Source: Rhizobiaceae bacterium (GTDB lineage Bacteria > Pseudomonadota > Alphaproteobacteria > Rhizobiales > Rhizobiaceae). Taken from it: a DNA stretch of 47,697 nt. The DNA is taken from assembly GCA_023953775.1 (NCBI GenBank), contig JAMLJD010000028.1, positions 1 to 47,697 of the forward strand. Reading direction: 5' to 3'. Below, one piece after another: positions 1 through 6,581 of the stretch (position 1 is its first letter; every line of letters begins with the position of its first letter). The translations under genes and the position numbers were made by a program. The notes beneath the pieces were generated by a model. That model saw nothing but the letters and a program-made list of their open reading frames with translations, was not told the DNA's origin and searched no databases.

Positions 1-322
1 GCGCGGCTGCCACTGCCGGGGCGGCAAACGGCAGCGGCGCGGCGGCGCCGGCGGCCTGTCCGCCGATGCCGCCGAACAAGCCGGTGAAAAAGGTGGTCGC
101 CAGCGTCTGCAGCGGCTGCAGTGCCCGGTTCAACGCCGAGCCCGCGAGGCTGAGGCCGATCTGGCGCAGCACCTCTTCCAGCGACCTGCCGCTGACGACG
201 GCGCTCTTCAGCGCATTGGTCAGCTGCGCGCCGAATTCGGCCGCAAGCGGCGTCAGACCCTCGAGGGCACGCTGGAATTCGCTCACGTCGGCGTGCACCG
301 CCACCGTCACGTCGTCAGTCAT
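1..322 (-). CDS. GTA tail tape measure protein (g11-like), partial
   Basis: Starts at ATG 322 and is still open at the left edge, so only the first 107 codons are present. The protein opens MTDDVTVAVHADVSEFQRAL and continues with an amphipathic stretch, then a Gly/Ala-rich hydrophobic part (near FFTGLFGGIGG). This is the pattern of the short tape measure proteins of RcGTA-type particles, which set tail length. The start codon lies 8 nt inside the end of the preceding chaperone ORF (stop at 315), so translation is probably coupled. Distal tail, hub, peptidase and baseplate genes (g12-g15) would be expected beyond the edge. Identification rests on the N-terminus and position. Confidence 0.75.
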   Translation of the reverse strand, partial: MTDDVTVAVHADVSEFQRALEGLTPLAAEFGAQLTNALKSAVVSGRSLEEVLRQIGLSLAGSALNRALQPLQTLATTFFTGLFGGIGGQAAGAAAPLPFAAPAVAAA

Positions 323-626
323 CGCGGCGTCGCCCGTCGGGGCCGGCAGTCCGGTCGGGATATCGCGCCATCAGCGTTCCAAGCTCCTGTCGTGTCGGCA
401 TGTCGACGCGCGGCGCGAGCGCCCGCGCCAGCATCGCGAGTTCGGCGGGCGTCATCGCCCAGAACTGTTCCGGTGAAAGCCGCAGCAGGCCGCAGGCGAA
501 GCCGGCGGCCTCGTCCCACGGAAACGGCGCTGCCGGTCCTGCTGCGGCTTCTAGGGGTTTTGGGGCGGCTGCCCTTCGCCGCCGCCGAAGGTGGCGTTCA
601 GCAGATCGGCCACCGCGGCTGCGCAA
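315..626 (-). CDS. GTA tail assembly chaperone, second ORF (rcc01693/TIGR02216-like)
   Basis: The convincing part starts downstream of the g10 stop: a Pro/Ala linker, then PFPWDEAAGF, LRLSPEQFWAMTP and LMARYPD, the pattern of the rcc01693 family (RcGTA g10.1). The only conventional start in this frame is a TTG at 626, deep inside the upstream gene; there is no ATG, GTG or TTG between the g10 stop (551) and the conserved domain. The frame is -1 relative to g10 and is entered at a perfect slippery heptamer (560-554). I infer that the protein is made mainly as a frameshift extension of g10, as in lambda G/GT. It ends 8 nt inside the tape measure gene. Confidence 0.7.
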   Translation of the reverse strand: MRSRGGRSAERHLRRRRRAAAPKPLEAAAGPAAPFPWDEAAGFACGLLRLSPEQFWAMTPAELAMLARALAPRVDMPTRQELGTLMARYPDRTAGPDGRRRDD

Positions 627-889
627 CCGGCGATGCCACCGTCGCAGGCCATCGCGGCCACCTCGTCGTCGGCGATCGCGTTGCCGCCGCCGCGCAGGCC
701 TGCGCCGAGGATGCGGGTCAGGTCGGCGGCCGAGAAGCTTCCCGTCGAAAACCGCGTCGCCAGCGCCCCCAGGTCGTCGACCGCGAAGGCGGTTTCCAGT
801 TCCGCCAGCGCGCCGAGCGTCAGGCGCAGGCGATGGTCCTTCCCGTCGAGACGGATCATCGCCTCGCCGCGTCTGCGGTTCGGGTTCAT
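551..889 (-). CDS. GTA gp10-family tail assembly chaperone
   Basis: 112 residues from ATG 889, beginning MNPNRRRGEAMIRLDGK with LTLGALAELE, the pattern of the GTA_gp10/Phage_TAC family. Such proteins bind the tape measure protein during tail assembly and are not part of the finished particle. The ATG shares its A with the stop codon of the tail tube gene (TGATG), a coupled junction. The gene ends AAC CCC TAG, forming a slippery site that leads into the next ORF in the -1 frame, so two products (G-like and GT-like) are likely. The family call is good; the frameshift is an inference. Confidence 0.85.
   Translation of the reverse strand: MNPNRRRGEAMIRLDGKDHRLRLTLGALAELETAFAVDDLGALATRFSTGSFSAADLTRILGAGLRGGGNAIADDEVAAMACDGGIAGCAAAVADLLNATFGGGEGQPPQNP
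554..560 (-). promoter_or_regulatory. Candidate -1 programmed frameshift site (A AAC CCC)
   Basis: On the minus strand the last sense codons of the g10-like gene are AAC CCC followed directly by TAG. With the preceding A this is A AAC CCC, an exact X XXY YYZ heptamer (XXX=AAA, YYY=CCC). A -1 slip reads AAA CCC CTA GAA and enters the open frame of the next chaperone ORF. Placement next to the stop codon fits phage tail-chaperone frameshifting. No strong downstream stem was identified by eye. Confidence 0.55.
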
Positions 890-1302
890 CAGGCCGCCTC
901 GAAGCTGATCGCGCCGGCCGATTCCAGCGCGATCTCGAAGGCGACTTCGCCGTCGTGATTGCCGGAATATTCGAGGCCGGTGATCTGGAACGGTCCCTCG
1001 ACCGTGCCGAAGGACGGGATCACCACCTGCCACGTCGCGATCGCGCCCTGGAAGAACGTCGTGCGAACCAGCGCGTCGGACTGCGCGTCCTTGAAGATGC
1101 CCGAGCCGCCCAGCGCGGCGCGCTGGACGCCGGACCCGGCGAGCAGCTCGCGCCACCGTCCGGCGGAATCGGCGTCCGTCACGTCGACGGTTTCACTGTT
1201 GAACGCGAGACGCCGGGCGCGCAGCCCGGCGATCGTCACGAAATTGCCGAGACCGTCTCCGTCAATCTTGAGGAGAAGGTCCTTGCCCTTCTGAGCGACC
1301 AC
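889..1302 (-). CDS. GTA major tail tube protein (g9-like, TP901-1 family)
   Basis: 137 residues. The start is a GTG at 1302 with a strong ribosome-binding site (GGAGG, 7 nt upstream). The protein opens with MVAQKGKDLLLKIDG and includes VDVTDADSAGRWRELL, as in the TP901-1 major tail protein family (about 135 residues in GTAs). It would polymerise into the tail tube around the tape measure. About 107 bp separate it from the tail terminator gene upstream, one of the few real gaps in the cluster, while its stop overlaps the start of the chaperone gene. Confident by motif, size and position. Confidence 0.88.
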   Translation of the reverse strand: MVAQKGKDLLLKIDGDGLGNFVTIAGLRARRLAFNSETVDVTDADSAGRWRELLAGSGVQRAALGGSGIFKDAQSDALVRTTFFQGAIATWQVVIPSFGTVEGPFQITGLEYSGNHDGEVAFEIALESAGAISFEAA

Positions 1303-1409
1303 GATCGGCCTCCATGTCGTTGAAATTCAGATGTTTTCTGGTCAGCCACCAGTGGTCATTCCGGGGCCACGCCGCGAAACCCGAGTGACGCAAGTAACGT
1401 CGGCTGCCC

Positions 1410-1820
1410 TTAGGCGTCCGGCTCGGTCACGGCGCGAAAGCGCAGCAGCCCGTGATGGACCGCGAGGTCCTCGTCGTAGCGGACTTCGGCGAATTCGAAG
1501 GTCAGGTTGACGAGGCTCTGGCCGGAAAGCGTCAGGCCGCCCGCCTCGAGCCTGGCGCGGGCCAGCTCCATCAGCTCGAGCGCTTCCTTCTTGCCCTTGG
1601 CCTTCGACCACACGTGCAGCGTGAAGAGCTGCTCGGTTCCCGTCTCGGTTCCCGTGCTCCAGTCGTAGATGCTGGTGCGCCCGAAGGTCATGTAGGGAAA
1701 GGCGACGTTGGCCGGCGCATGGTCGTGGATGCGCGCCCCGCCCAGCGCGGCGGTCAGCGCCGCATCGCCGGCAAGCGCGTCGAACACGGCCTTCTGCAGT
1801 TCAAGCGCCGGCGATGTCAT
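1410..1820 (-). CDS. GTA tail terminator protein (g8-like, DUF3168)
   Basis: 136 residues, starting MTSPALELQKAVFDAL. The ATG at 1820 is preceded by GAAGGG about 9 nt upstream; a longer reading from 1844 lacks support. The sequence ALTAALGG, ARIHDHAP and FPYMTFG is typical of DUF3168, the tail terminator/tail-completion family that caps the head-proximal tail end. Its start lies inside the last 20 nt of a small upstream ORF (1801-1983), a coupled arrangement. Family and position agree with RcGTA g8. Confidence 0.87.
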   Translation of the reverse strand: MTSPALELQKAVFDALAGDAALTAALGGARIHDHAPANVAFPYMTFGRTSIYDWSTGTETGTEQLFTLHVWSKAKGKKEALELMELARARLEAGGLTLSGQSLVNLTFEFAEVRYDEDLAVHHGLLRFRAVTEPDA

Positions 1821-1983
1821 CGTCGCGATCCCTTCTGCGGCCACGGCCGCGCGCCGTCATCGCATCCTTGTTGCGCGGGGCGTCCTTGTTGTCCGATGTT
1901 TCGGCCTTCTCCGCAATCGCATGCATGCGCCAGCGCAGCGCCTGCACCAGCCCGTCCAGCGTCAGTTGCATCGCCAGCTTCAC
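1801..1983 (-). CDS. Small unnamed ORF between head-closure and tail-terminator genes
   Basis: 60 residues, reading VKLAMQLTLDGLVQALRWRM and ending in a highly charged Arg/Asp tail. The GTG start (1983) overlaps the TGA of the head closure gene (GTGA), and its 3' end overlaps the DUF3168 start by 20 nt. Without it, a gap of about 160 bp would break an otherwise packed cluster. An alternative start is the ATG at 1971. The N-terminal half could form an amphipathic helix. I do not recognise a family and propose no function; the evidence is the double overlap and placement. Confidence 0.5.
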   Translation of the reverse strand: MKLAMQLTLDGLVQALRWRMHAIAEKAETSDNKDAPRNKDAMTARGRGRRRDRDDDIAGA

Positions 1984-2315
1984 AGGCCCTTCTCCTGCGT
2001 GCGACAGACCAGGTAACGGCCGGTCTCGTCGGGATCGTGCACGGTGACGATGTCGAACACGCGACCGCCCCTGACGAACCGCATGCCGCTCGCAACGCCG
2101 CTGCGGAAGCGCAGGGTGATGCGATGGCTGACCGTCTCGAGGCTCTGCCCGGCGCCGAAGCCCGCCGTCGCACGCACCGGCTCGACCAGCGCGAGAACCG
2201 TCGCCACTTCCGTCCACTGGTCGACAAGCCCGCCGGCGCCGTCCGGCACCGGGGCGGTCGCCTCCAGGGCCAGGGCCGTGCGGAAGCGCCCGGGATCGAT
2301 GAACTCCAGCGTCAT
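1980..2315 (-). CDS. GTA head closure / head-tail adaptor (g7-like)
   Basis: 111 residues from ATG 2315. The ATG overlaps the TGA of the connector gene (ATGA). Motifs FIDPGRFRTALALE, GGLVDQWTEVATV and a C-terminal FDIVTVHDPDETGRYLVC match the phage head-tail joining (SPP1 gp16/stopper-like) proteins of GTAs. It would bind beneath the connector and close the portal channel until the tail attaches. The length is normal. It runs by GTGA overlap into the small 60-residue ORF. Confidence 0.85.
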   Translation of the reverse strand: MTLEFIDPGRFRTALALEATAPVPDGAGGLVDQWTEVATVLALVEPVRATAGFGAGQSLETVSHRITLRFRSGVASGMRFVRGGRVFDIVTVHDPDETGRYLVCRTQEKGL

Positions 2316-2884
2316 GCGATCCTCCGCTGCATGAAGGGCGCGATGATCGTGCGATAGCCCCGCGGATAGGACACCGGCTGGCTGTCGGGGCCGAAGGCGG
2401 CGCGGAACTCGAACCAGTGCGCGGCGAGCAGCGTCACCGCCCGCTTCGCCAGATCCGGCACGTCGGCGCCGGTTTCGCCATAGCCGGCGGTGAAGTCGAT
2501 CTCGATGCCGTTCATCGCCGCGCCGGTCGCGGGCGTCTGCGAGAACAGGAGCCGCGCCGGCTGCGCGTGGGCGTCGAGCAGATAGGCCGATGGACCGAGG
2601 ACCGTGGCCACGCCGTCCTGTCCGTAGGTCGTCACCGTTACGATCTCGCGCACCGGACAGCGCCGCAGCAGGACCATGTGCGAAGCAGGCCAGCGGTCCA
2701 GCGTCAGCCGCCAGGATTGCTCGACCAGCACCGTGCCGGTGGTCGCCTCGAAATCCTCGCGCGCGGCCCTGATCAGCCCGGCGACAAGGTCGTCCTCGCC
2801 ATCGCCGTCCAGTCGCAGATGCGCCTTGAGATCGGCGAGCGTGACGGGCTCGGCCGCCGGGCCGTCGGTTCTGAAAAGGGCCAT
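2312..2884 (-). CDS. GTA head-tail connector (g6-like, phiE125 gp8 family)
   Basis: 190 residues, opening MALFRTDGPAAEPVTLADLK with LRLDGDGEDDLVAGLI and the EDFEATTGTVLVEQSWRLTLD segment. This is the phage connector family (gp6/phiE125 gp8) that docks on the portal ring. The length is usual for rhizobial GTAs. The gene lies 106 bp after the capsid gene, a gap holding a long hairpin, and its stop overlaps the head closure start. Confidence 0.88.
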   Translation of the reverse strand: MALFRTDGPAAEPVTLADLKAHLRLDGDGEDDLVAGLIRAAREDFEATTGTVLVEQSWRLTLDRWPASHMVLLRRCPVREIVTVTTYGQDGVATVLGPSAYLLDAHAQPARLLFSQTPATGAAMNGIEIDFTAGYGETGADVPDLAKRAVTLLAAHWFEFRAAFGPDSQPVSYPRGYRTIIAPFMQRRIA

Positions 2885-2913
2885 GGGAAGCTGTCCGGCT
2901 CGAGGAATAGGGT

Positions 2914-2945
2914 GCGGCCCCGGCGGGAGGAGAAACCGGGGCCGC
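2914..2945 (-). other. 10-bp perfect stem-loop between capsid and connector genes
   Basis: Positions 2914-2923 (GCGGCCCCGG) pair perfectly with 2936-2945, with a 12-nt loop. It lies just past the major capsid stop codon in the transcribed direction. There is no U-run, so it is not a classical terminator; a 3'-protecting or attenuating hairpin for capsid mRNA is the simplest reading (inference). Confidence 0.55.
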
Positions 2946-2990
2946 GTCGGCAGGCATGGGCGGCGGCGGACATGGTCCGCCCGGCCGCGA

Positions 2991-4244
2991 TCAGGCCGTG
3001 CCGAACTTCAGGAGCTTGATGGCGTCGAAGTCCTGGACGCCGCCGCCGACGCGCTTGGTCGTGTAGAACAGCACGTAGGGCTTGGCCGAATACGGGTCGC
3101 GCAGCACCCGCACGCCGGTCCTGTCGACCACCAGATAGCCGCGGCGGAAGTCGCCGAAGGCGATCGGCGTCTCGTCGACGTCGATGTCCGGCATGTCCTC
3201 GGCCTCGACCAGCGGGAAGCCCATCAGCATGGCGCGGCTTCCCGGCGTCGCCGGCGGCTGCCACAGATAGTTGCCGTCGGCATCCTTGATCTTGCGCAGC
3301 GTCGCCTGGGTCTTGCGGTTCATCACCCAGCTCGCATTCTGGCGGTAGCCGGCCTTCAGCGCGTAGACCGTGTCGATCAGCACGTCCGACGGATCGGCGG
3401 CGGGCAGCGCGCCCGACACGCCGGTGATGATGTAGCCGAGCTTGTCCCAGGCCCAGCTCGCTTCGGCCACCCGGTCGTAGTCGAGGAAGCCGCGCGGCTT
3501 GTTGGTGCCGTCGCCGGCGACGAAGGCTGCGCCCTCCTGCTCGGCGAAGGCGGTCTCGACTTCAGATGAGATCCACTGGTCGAGGTCGACGACGCTGTCT
3601 TCCAAAAGTGCCGCGGTGGCGGCCGGCATGGCGTAGAGCTCGGCGGTCGGAAACTGCAGCTCGTCAAGCGTACTGCTCGCCGTCTGCGGCCGCGCCGCGG
3701 TCTCGCCGACCCAGCCGACGGCCGGGCCCGAGAGCGCGAAGGGCTTCTTCAGCACCGCGCCCGAGACCTGCCGCACCGAGGCGATCGCGCGGATCGGCGA
3801 GATCGCGGCAAGCCGCTTGCCGATCTCGGCCTCGGTCTCGTCCGGCACCAGATAGCCGCCGTCGGGGGCGGAGCCATAGGACATCGCCTTCTGCTCGATC
3901 GTCCGCAGCGCCGCCTCGTCGCCGCGCCGCATATAGGCCTCGAAGGCCTGCTTGTGCTCCGGCGACGCGCCCGCCCCGCCGCGCCCCAGCACAGGCCGGG
4001 CGCGCTTCAGGGTCAGGCCGTCGAGCGCCTTCTTCTGCTCGTCCAGCGCGGCCGAGATGCGCTCCATCTTGTCGACGGTCACCACGTCGGCGCTCATGCG
4101 CCTCTCGATCTGCCGCAGGCGGTCGTCGTTGGTCTCCTTGAACCGCTCGAAGGTGGTGATGAAGTCCTCGAAGGCTTCGTTGACGTCGGCGTCCGCGCCG
4201 GCGCTCTTGGCCTCCGGCGCTGCGCATTCATGCGTGTCTGTCAT
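2991..4244 (-). CDS. GTA HK97-family major capsid protein (g5-like)
   Basis: 417 residues from ATG 4244, with AGGAA about 8 nt upstream. Residues 1 to about 100 are charged and helical (FITTFERFKETNDDRLRQIE), the delta domain/scaffold part that the prohead protease removes. From about residue 100 it is an HK97 fold: MSYGSAPDGGYLVPDETE, then the E-loop and P-domain, then FGDFRRGYLVVDRTGVRVL and FYTTKRVGGGVQDFDAIKLL. The start lies 17 nt inside the protease gene, the usual protease-capsid coupling. Capsid shell subunit; high confidence. Confidence 0.95.
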   Translation of the reverse strand: MTDTHECAAPEAKSAGADADVNEAFEDFITTFERFKETNDDRLRQIERRMSADVVTVDKMERISAALDEQKKALDGLTLKRARPVLGRGGAGASPEHKQAFEAYMRRGDEAALRTIEQKAMSYGSAPDGGYLVPDETEAEIGKRLAAISPIRAIASVRQVSGAVLKKPFALSGPAVGWVGETAARPQTASSTLDELQFPTAELYAMPAATAALLEDSVVDLDQWISSEVETAFAEQEGAAFVAGDGTNKPRGFLDYDRVAEASWAWDKLGYIITGVSGALPAADPSDVLIDTVYALKAGYRQNASWVMNRKTQATLRKIKDADGNYLWQPPATPGSRAMLMGFPLVEAEDMPDIDVDETPIAFGDFRRGYLVVDRTGVRVLRDPYSAKPYVLFYTTKRVGGGVQDFDAIKLLKFGTA

Positions 4245-4926
4245 GCTCGTCGTTCCTTGTTGATATCATCCGCGCGGCCCGGCGGATCGTCGCCGCGAGG
4301 TCCGCTCCTGGCTCCCCGGCGGCGTCCCGCGCGCCAAGGAGGCTCGCGAAGCCCTTGGTGATCACCACCCGCGCCTCGCGCCGCGACAGCCGCGCATCCC
4401 GCGTCAGCCAGCGCTCGAATTGCCGCACCGTCGGCAGCGCGCCGCCCGCCTTGACCGATGCCACGCGGGCCTCGGGTAGCATCGGAAACGTCACCACCGA
4501 GATTTCCCACAGATCGGCCTCGAGGATGTGGCGCACGCCGCTGCGCGCATCCTTCCGCGCCTTCACCGTCCTGAAGCCGATCGACAGCCCGTCGAGCGCG
4601 CCGCCGCGCATCAGCTCCAGCACCTCGCGCGCCTTGCCGACGCCGCTTGCCAGGCGCCCGCGCACCAGAAGGCCGCGCGCGTCCTCGCGGATGTCGGTCC
4701 AGGTGCCGATCGGCTGGTTCGGGTCGTGCTGGAACAGCATCCGCACGCCCGCCGCGCCACGCCGGGCCAGCGACCGCGCGAAGGCGCCCGGCTCGACCAC
4801 GTCGCGGCCCAGATCGACACGGCCGAACAGGCTCGCATAGCCCTCGAACGTGCCGTCCTCGGCGAGACGGGCGAGATCCAGTTCGGCGAATTTGCGCTCG
4901 CGCTGCGGGGCCTGTGAAGTCGTCAC
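4228..4926 (-). CDS. GTA HK97-family prohead protease (g4-like)
   Basis: 232 residues. The start is taken as GTG 4926, whose GTGA overlaps the stop of the DUF6107 gene; upstream sequence in this frame is non-coding in character. Conserved blocks are FEGYASLFGRVDLGRDVVEPGAF, MLFQHDPNQPIGTW (catalytic His region) and LDGLSIGFRTVKA (catalytic Ser region) followed by LWEISVVTFPM. This serine protease processes the capsid delta domain. The C-terminal 50 residues are Arg/Ala-rich. It overlaps the capsid gene by 17 nt. Confidence 0.92.
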   Translation of the reverse strand: MTTSQAPQRERKFAELDLARLAEDGTFEGYASLFGRVDLGRDVVEPGAFARSLARRGAAGVRMLFQHDPNQPIGTWTDIREDARGLLVRGRLASGVGKAREVLELMRGGALDGLSIGFRTVKARKDARSGVRHILEADLWEISVVTFPMLPEARVASVKAGGALPTVRQFERWLTRDARLSRREARVVITKGFASLLGARDAAGEPGADLAATIRRAARMISTRNDEHDRHA

Positions 4927-5270
4927 GGGCGATGCTCCTTGTCGTTCCTCGAAAGCTGCCGGCCGCGCGGTGCGCGCTCGAACAGCCGGATCAGCAGGCC
5001 CAGCGCCCACCAGGCGCACAGGCTCGCGGCCGCCGATCCCATCAGTGCCGCCTCGCCCGCGCCGAGCACGTCGGCGATCCCGAGTTCGGTCGCGATCTTC
5101 AGGCCGGCCGTGCCGCCGAACACCAGGCCGCAGGCGAGCCCGGTCGAAAACCGGATGGCAGCCTCGCGGCGGCCGGCCGGCAGCACATAGGCCAGCGATA
5201 CCGCCGAACCGGCGGCCGCGCCGGCGCCCTTGGCCAGCCAGATCCATGCGGTCTCGGAAATCATGCTCAT
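4923..5270 (-). CDS. DUF6107 membrane protein of rhizobial GTA (g3.5-like position)
   Basis: 115 residues from ATG 5270 (a second ATG follows at 5264). It has two to three hydrophobic segments (WIWLAKGAGAAAGSAVSLAYVL, STGLACGLVFGGTAGLKIA, MGSAAASLCAWWALGLLIRLF), then a basic tail. It resembles DUF6107 proteins found between portal and protease genes in rhizobial GTA clusters. The hydrophobic helices suggest a membrane, holin-like or membrane-anchoring role, but this is inference. Its stop overlaps the protease GTG start. Confidence 0.75.
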   Translation of the reverse strand: MSMISETAWIWLAKGAGAAAGSAVSLAYVLPAGRREAAIRFSTGLACGLVFGGTAGLKIATELGIADVLGAGEAALMGSAAASLCAWWALGLLIRLFERAPRGRQLSRNDKEHRP

Positions 5271-5301
5271 CGCGGTTCGTCCGTTCCTCGCGGCCCGGCA
5301 C

Positions 5302-6471
5302 TCAGCCGCCCGCGCCATAGCCCACCGCCTCGCGCTTCTCGTCGTCGCTCAGGAAGCCGGCCGCGTTGACCCGCGACCACAGCGCCTCGCGCTCGGCAGC
5401 CAGCCCTTCGATGCGGTCGATGTCGAAACCAAGCCGCAGCTCGCGCCCGAAGACCGGCGCGAGCCAGCCGCTCAGCGCGCTCGCGGTGCGCGCCACCAGC
5501 GGCAGCACGGTCAACCGATAGAAGGCGCGGTTCGCCTCCTGGTAGTTCGAATAGGTGTTGTCGCCCGGAATGCCGAGGATCATCGGCGGCACGCCCAGCG
5601 CCAGCGCGATGTCGCGGCTGGCCGTGTTCTTGGCCTCGACGAAGTCCATGTCCTTCGGCGTCAGGCCCATCGACTTCCAGTCGAGCCCGCCTTCGAGCAG
5701 CAGCGGCCGCCCCGCCCGCCCCGGCCCGGCATAGCCGCTTTCGAGCTCCGCCTTCAGGCGCTCATACTGCTCGTCGGTCAGGTTGCCGCCCTCCTTCGGC
5801 GCATAGAGCAGCGCGCCGGAGGGCCGGGCAGAATTGTCGAGCAGCGCCTTGTTCCAGCGCGCCGCCGCGTTGTGGATGTCGAGCGCGGTGAGCGCGGCTT
5901 CCAGCGGCGCGAAGCCGTAGTGGTCGTCGAGCGGATGGAACAGCCGCATGTGCAGGCCCGGCCCACCCTCGCCCAAGGCGATTGCCCGCTTCGAGCCGCC
6001 CTCGCGATAGTCGAGCGCCACCGGCCAGCCCGCGGCGTCGGCCGCCACCGACACGCGGTCGGGGCGCAGCAGATGCATCTCGCGCGCATCCGGCGCCGCC
6101 TCGATCAGCTCGGCATAGGCGTTGCCGGCGATCAGCAGATGCCCGTACAGCATCTCCATGAAGCCCTCGCCCGGCTGATGCGGGTTGGGCCGCGCCAGGA
6201 GGTCCAGCATCGGGTGATCGTCGAGTTCCCGGCGGCCCTCGTAGAGCAGCCAGGGGATCGAGGCGGCGGCCTCGGCGACCAGCCGCACGGCGCGATGCGC
6301 GACCGGATTGCGCATGAAGCCTTCGCGCGACAGCGTCGCGTAGTCGCGCCGCGTCCAGCTCGCCTCGCCCTGCAGGTGCAGGGCCACGAAGCCCGGCGTC
6401 GCGCCGCTCTTGCGCTCATAAGCGGTCGTCCGCCCCGCCGGGCGTTTCGCCCAGGGCCAAGTCCAAGCCAT
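5302..6471 (-). CDS. GTA HK97-family portal protein (g3-like)
   Basis: 389 residues from ATG 6471 (MAWTWPWAKRPAG). Typical blocks are SWTRRDYATLSREGFMRNPV, SIPWLLYEG, HPMLDLLARPNP, YGHLLIAGNAYAEL, PLDDHYGFAPLEAALTALDI, DFVEAKNTASRDIALALGVPP and YSNYQEANRAFYRLTVLPL. Twelve copies form the DNA entry channel at one capsid vertex and contact the terminase. The region upstream to 7800 in this frame is shadow coding under the terminase gene. A 110-bp gap with a hairpin separates it from terL. Confidence 0.93.
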   Translation of the reverse strand: MAWTWPWAKRPAGRTTAYERKSGATPGFVALHLQGEASWTRRDYATLSREGFMRNPVAHRAVRLVAEAAASIPWLLYEGRRELDDHPMLDLLARPNPHQPGEGFMEMLYGHLLIAGNAYAELIEAAPDAREMHLLRPDRVSVAADAAGWPVALDYREGGSKRAIALGEGGPGLHMRLFHPLDDHYGFAPLEAALTALDIHNAAARWNKALLDNSARPSGALLYAPKEGGNLTDEQYERLKAELESGYAGPGRAGRPLLLEGGLDWKSMGLTPKDMDFVEAKNTASRDIALALGVPPMILGIPGDNTYSNYQEANRAFYRLTVLPLVARTASALSGWLAPVFGRELRLGFDIDRIEGLAAEREALWSRVNAAGFLSDDEKREAVGYGAGG

Positions 6472-6501
6472 GTCGCTGTCCGTTTCTGCGGCATCCCGCG
6501 G

Positions 6502-6519
6502 CCGGGCGGCATCGCCCGG
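6502..6519 (-). other. Perfect 7-bp hairpin between terL and portal genes
   Basis: CCGGGCG (6502-6508) pairs with CGCCCGG (6513-6519) around a GCAT tetraloop. It sits in the 110-bp gap between the large terminase and portal genes and has no U-run. It may be an RNA-processing or stability element; no function can be assigned. Confidence 0.4.
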
Positions 6520-6581
6520 TATCCGCAAGCATGCGTGGTTCAAGGGAATGAAGCGTCGCGCGCGCCCGGATCGGCGCACCC

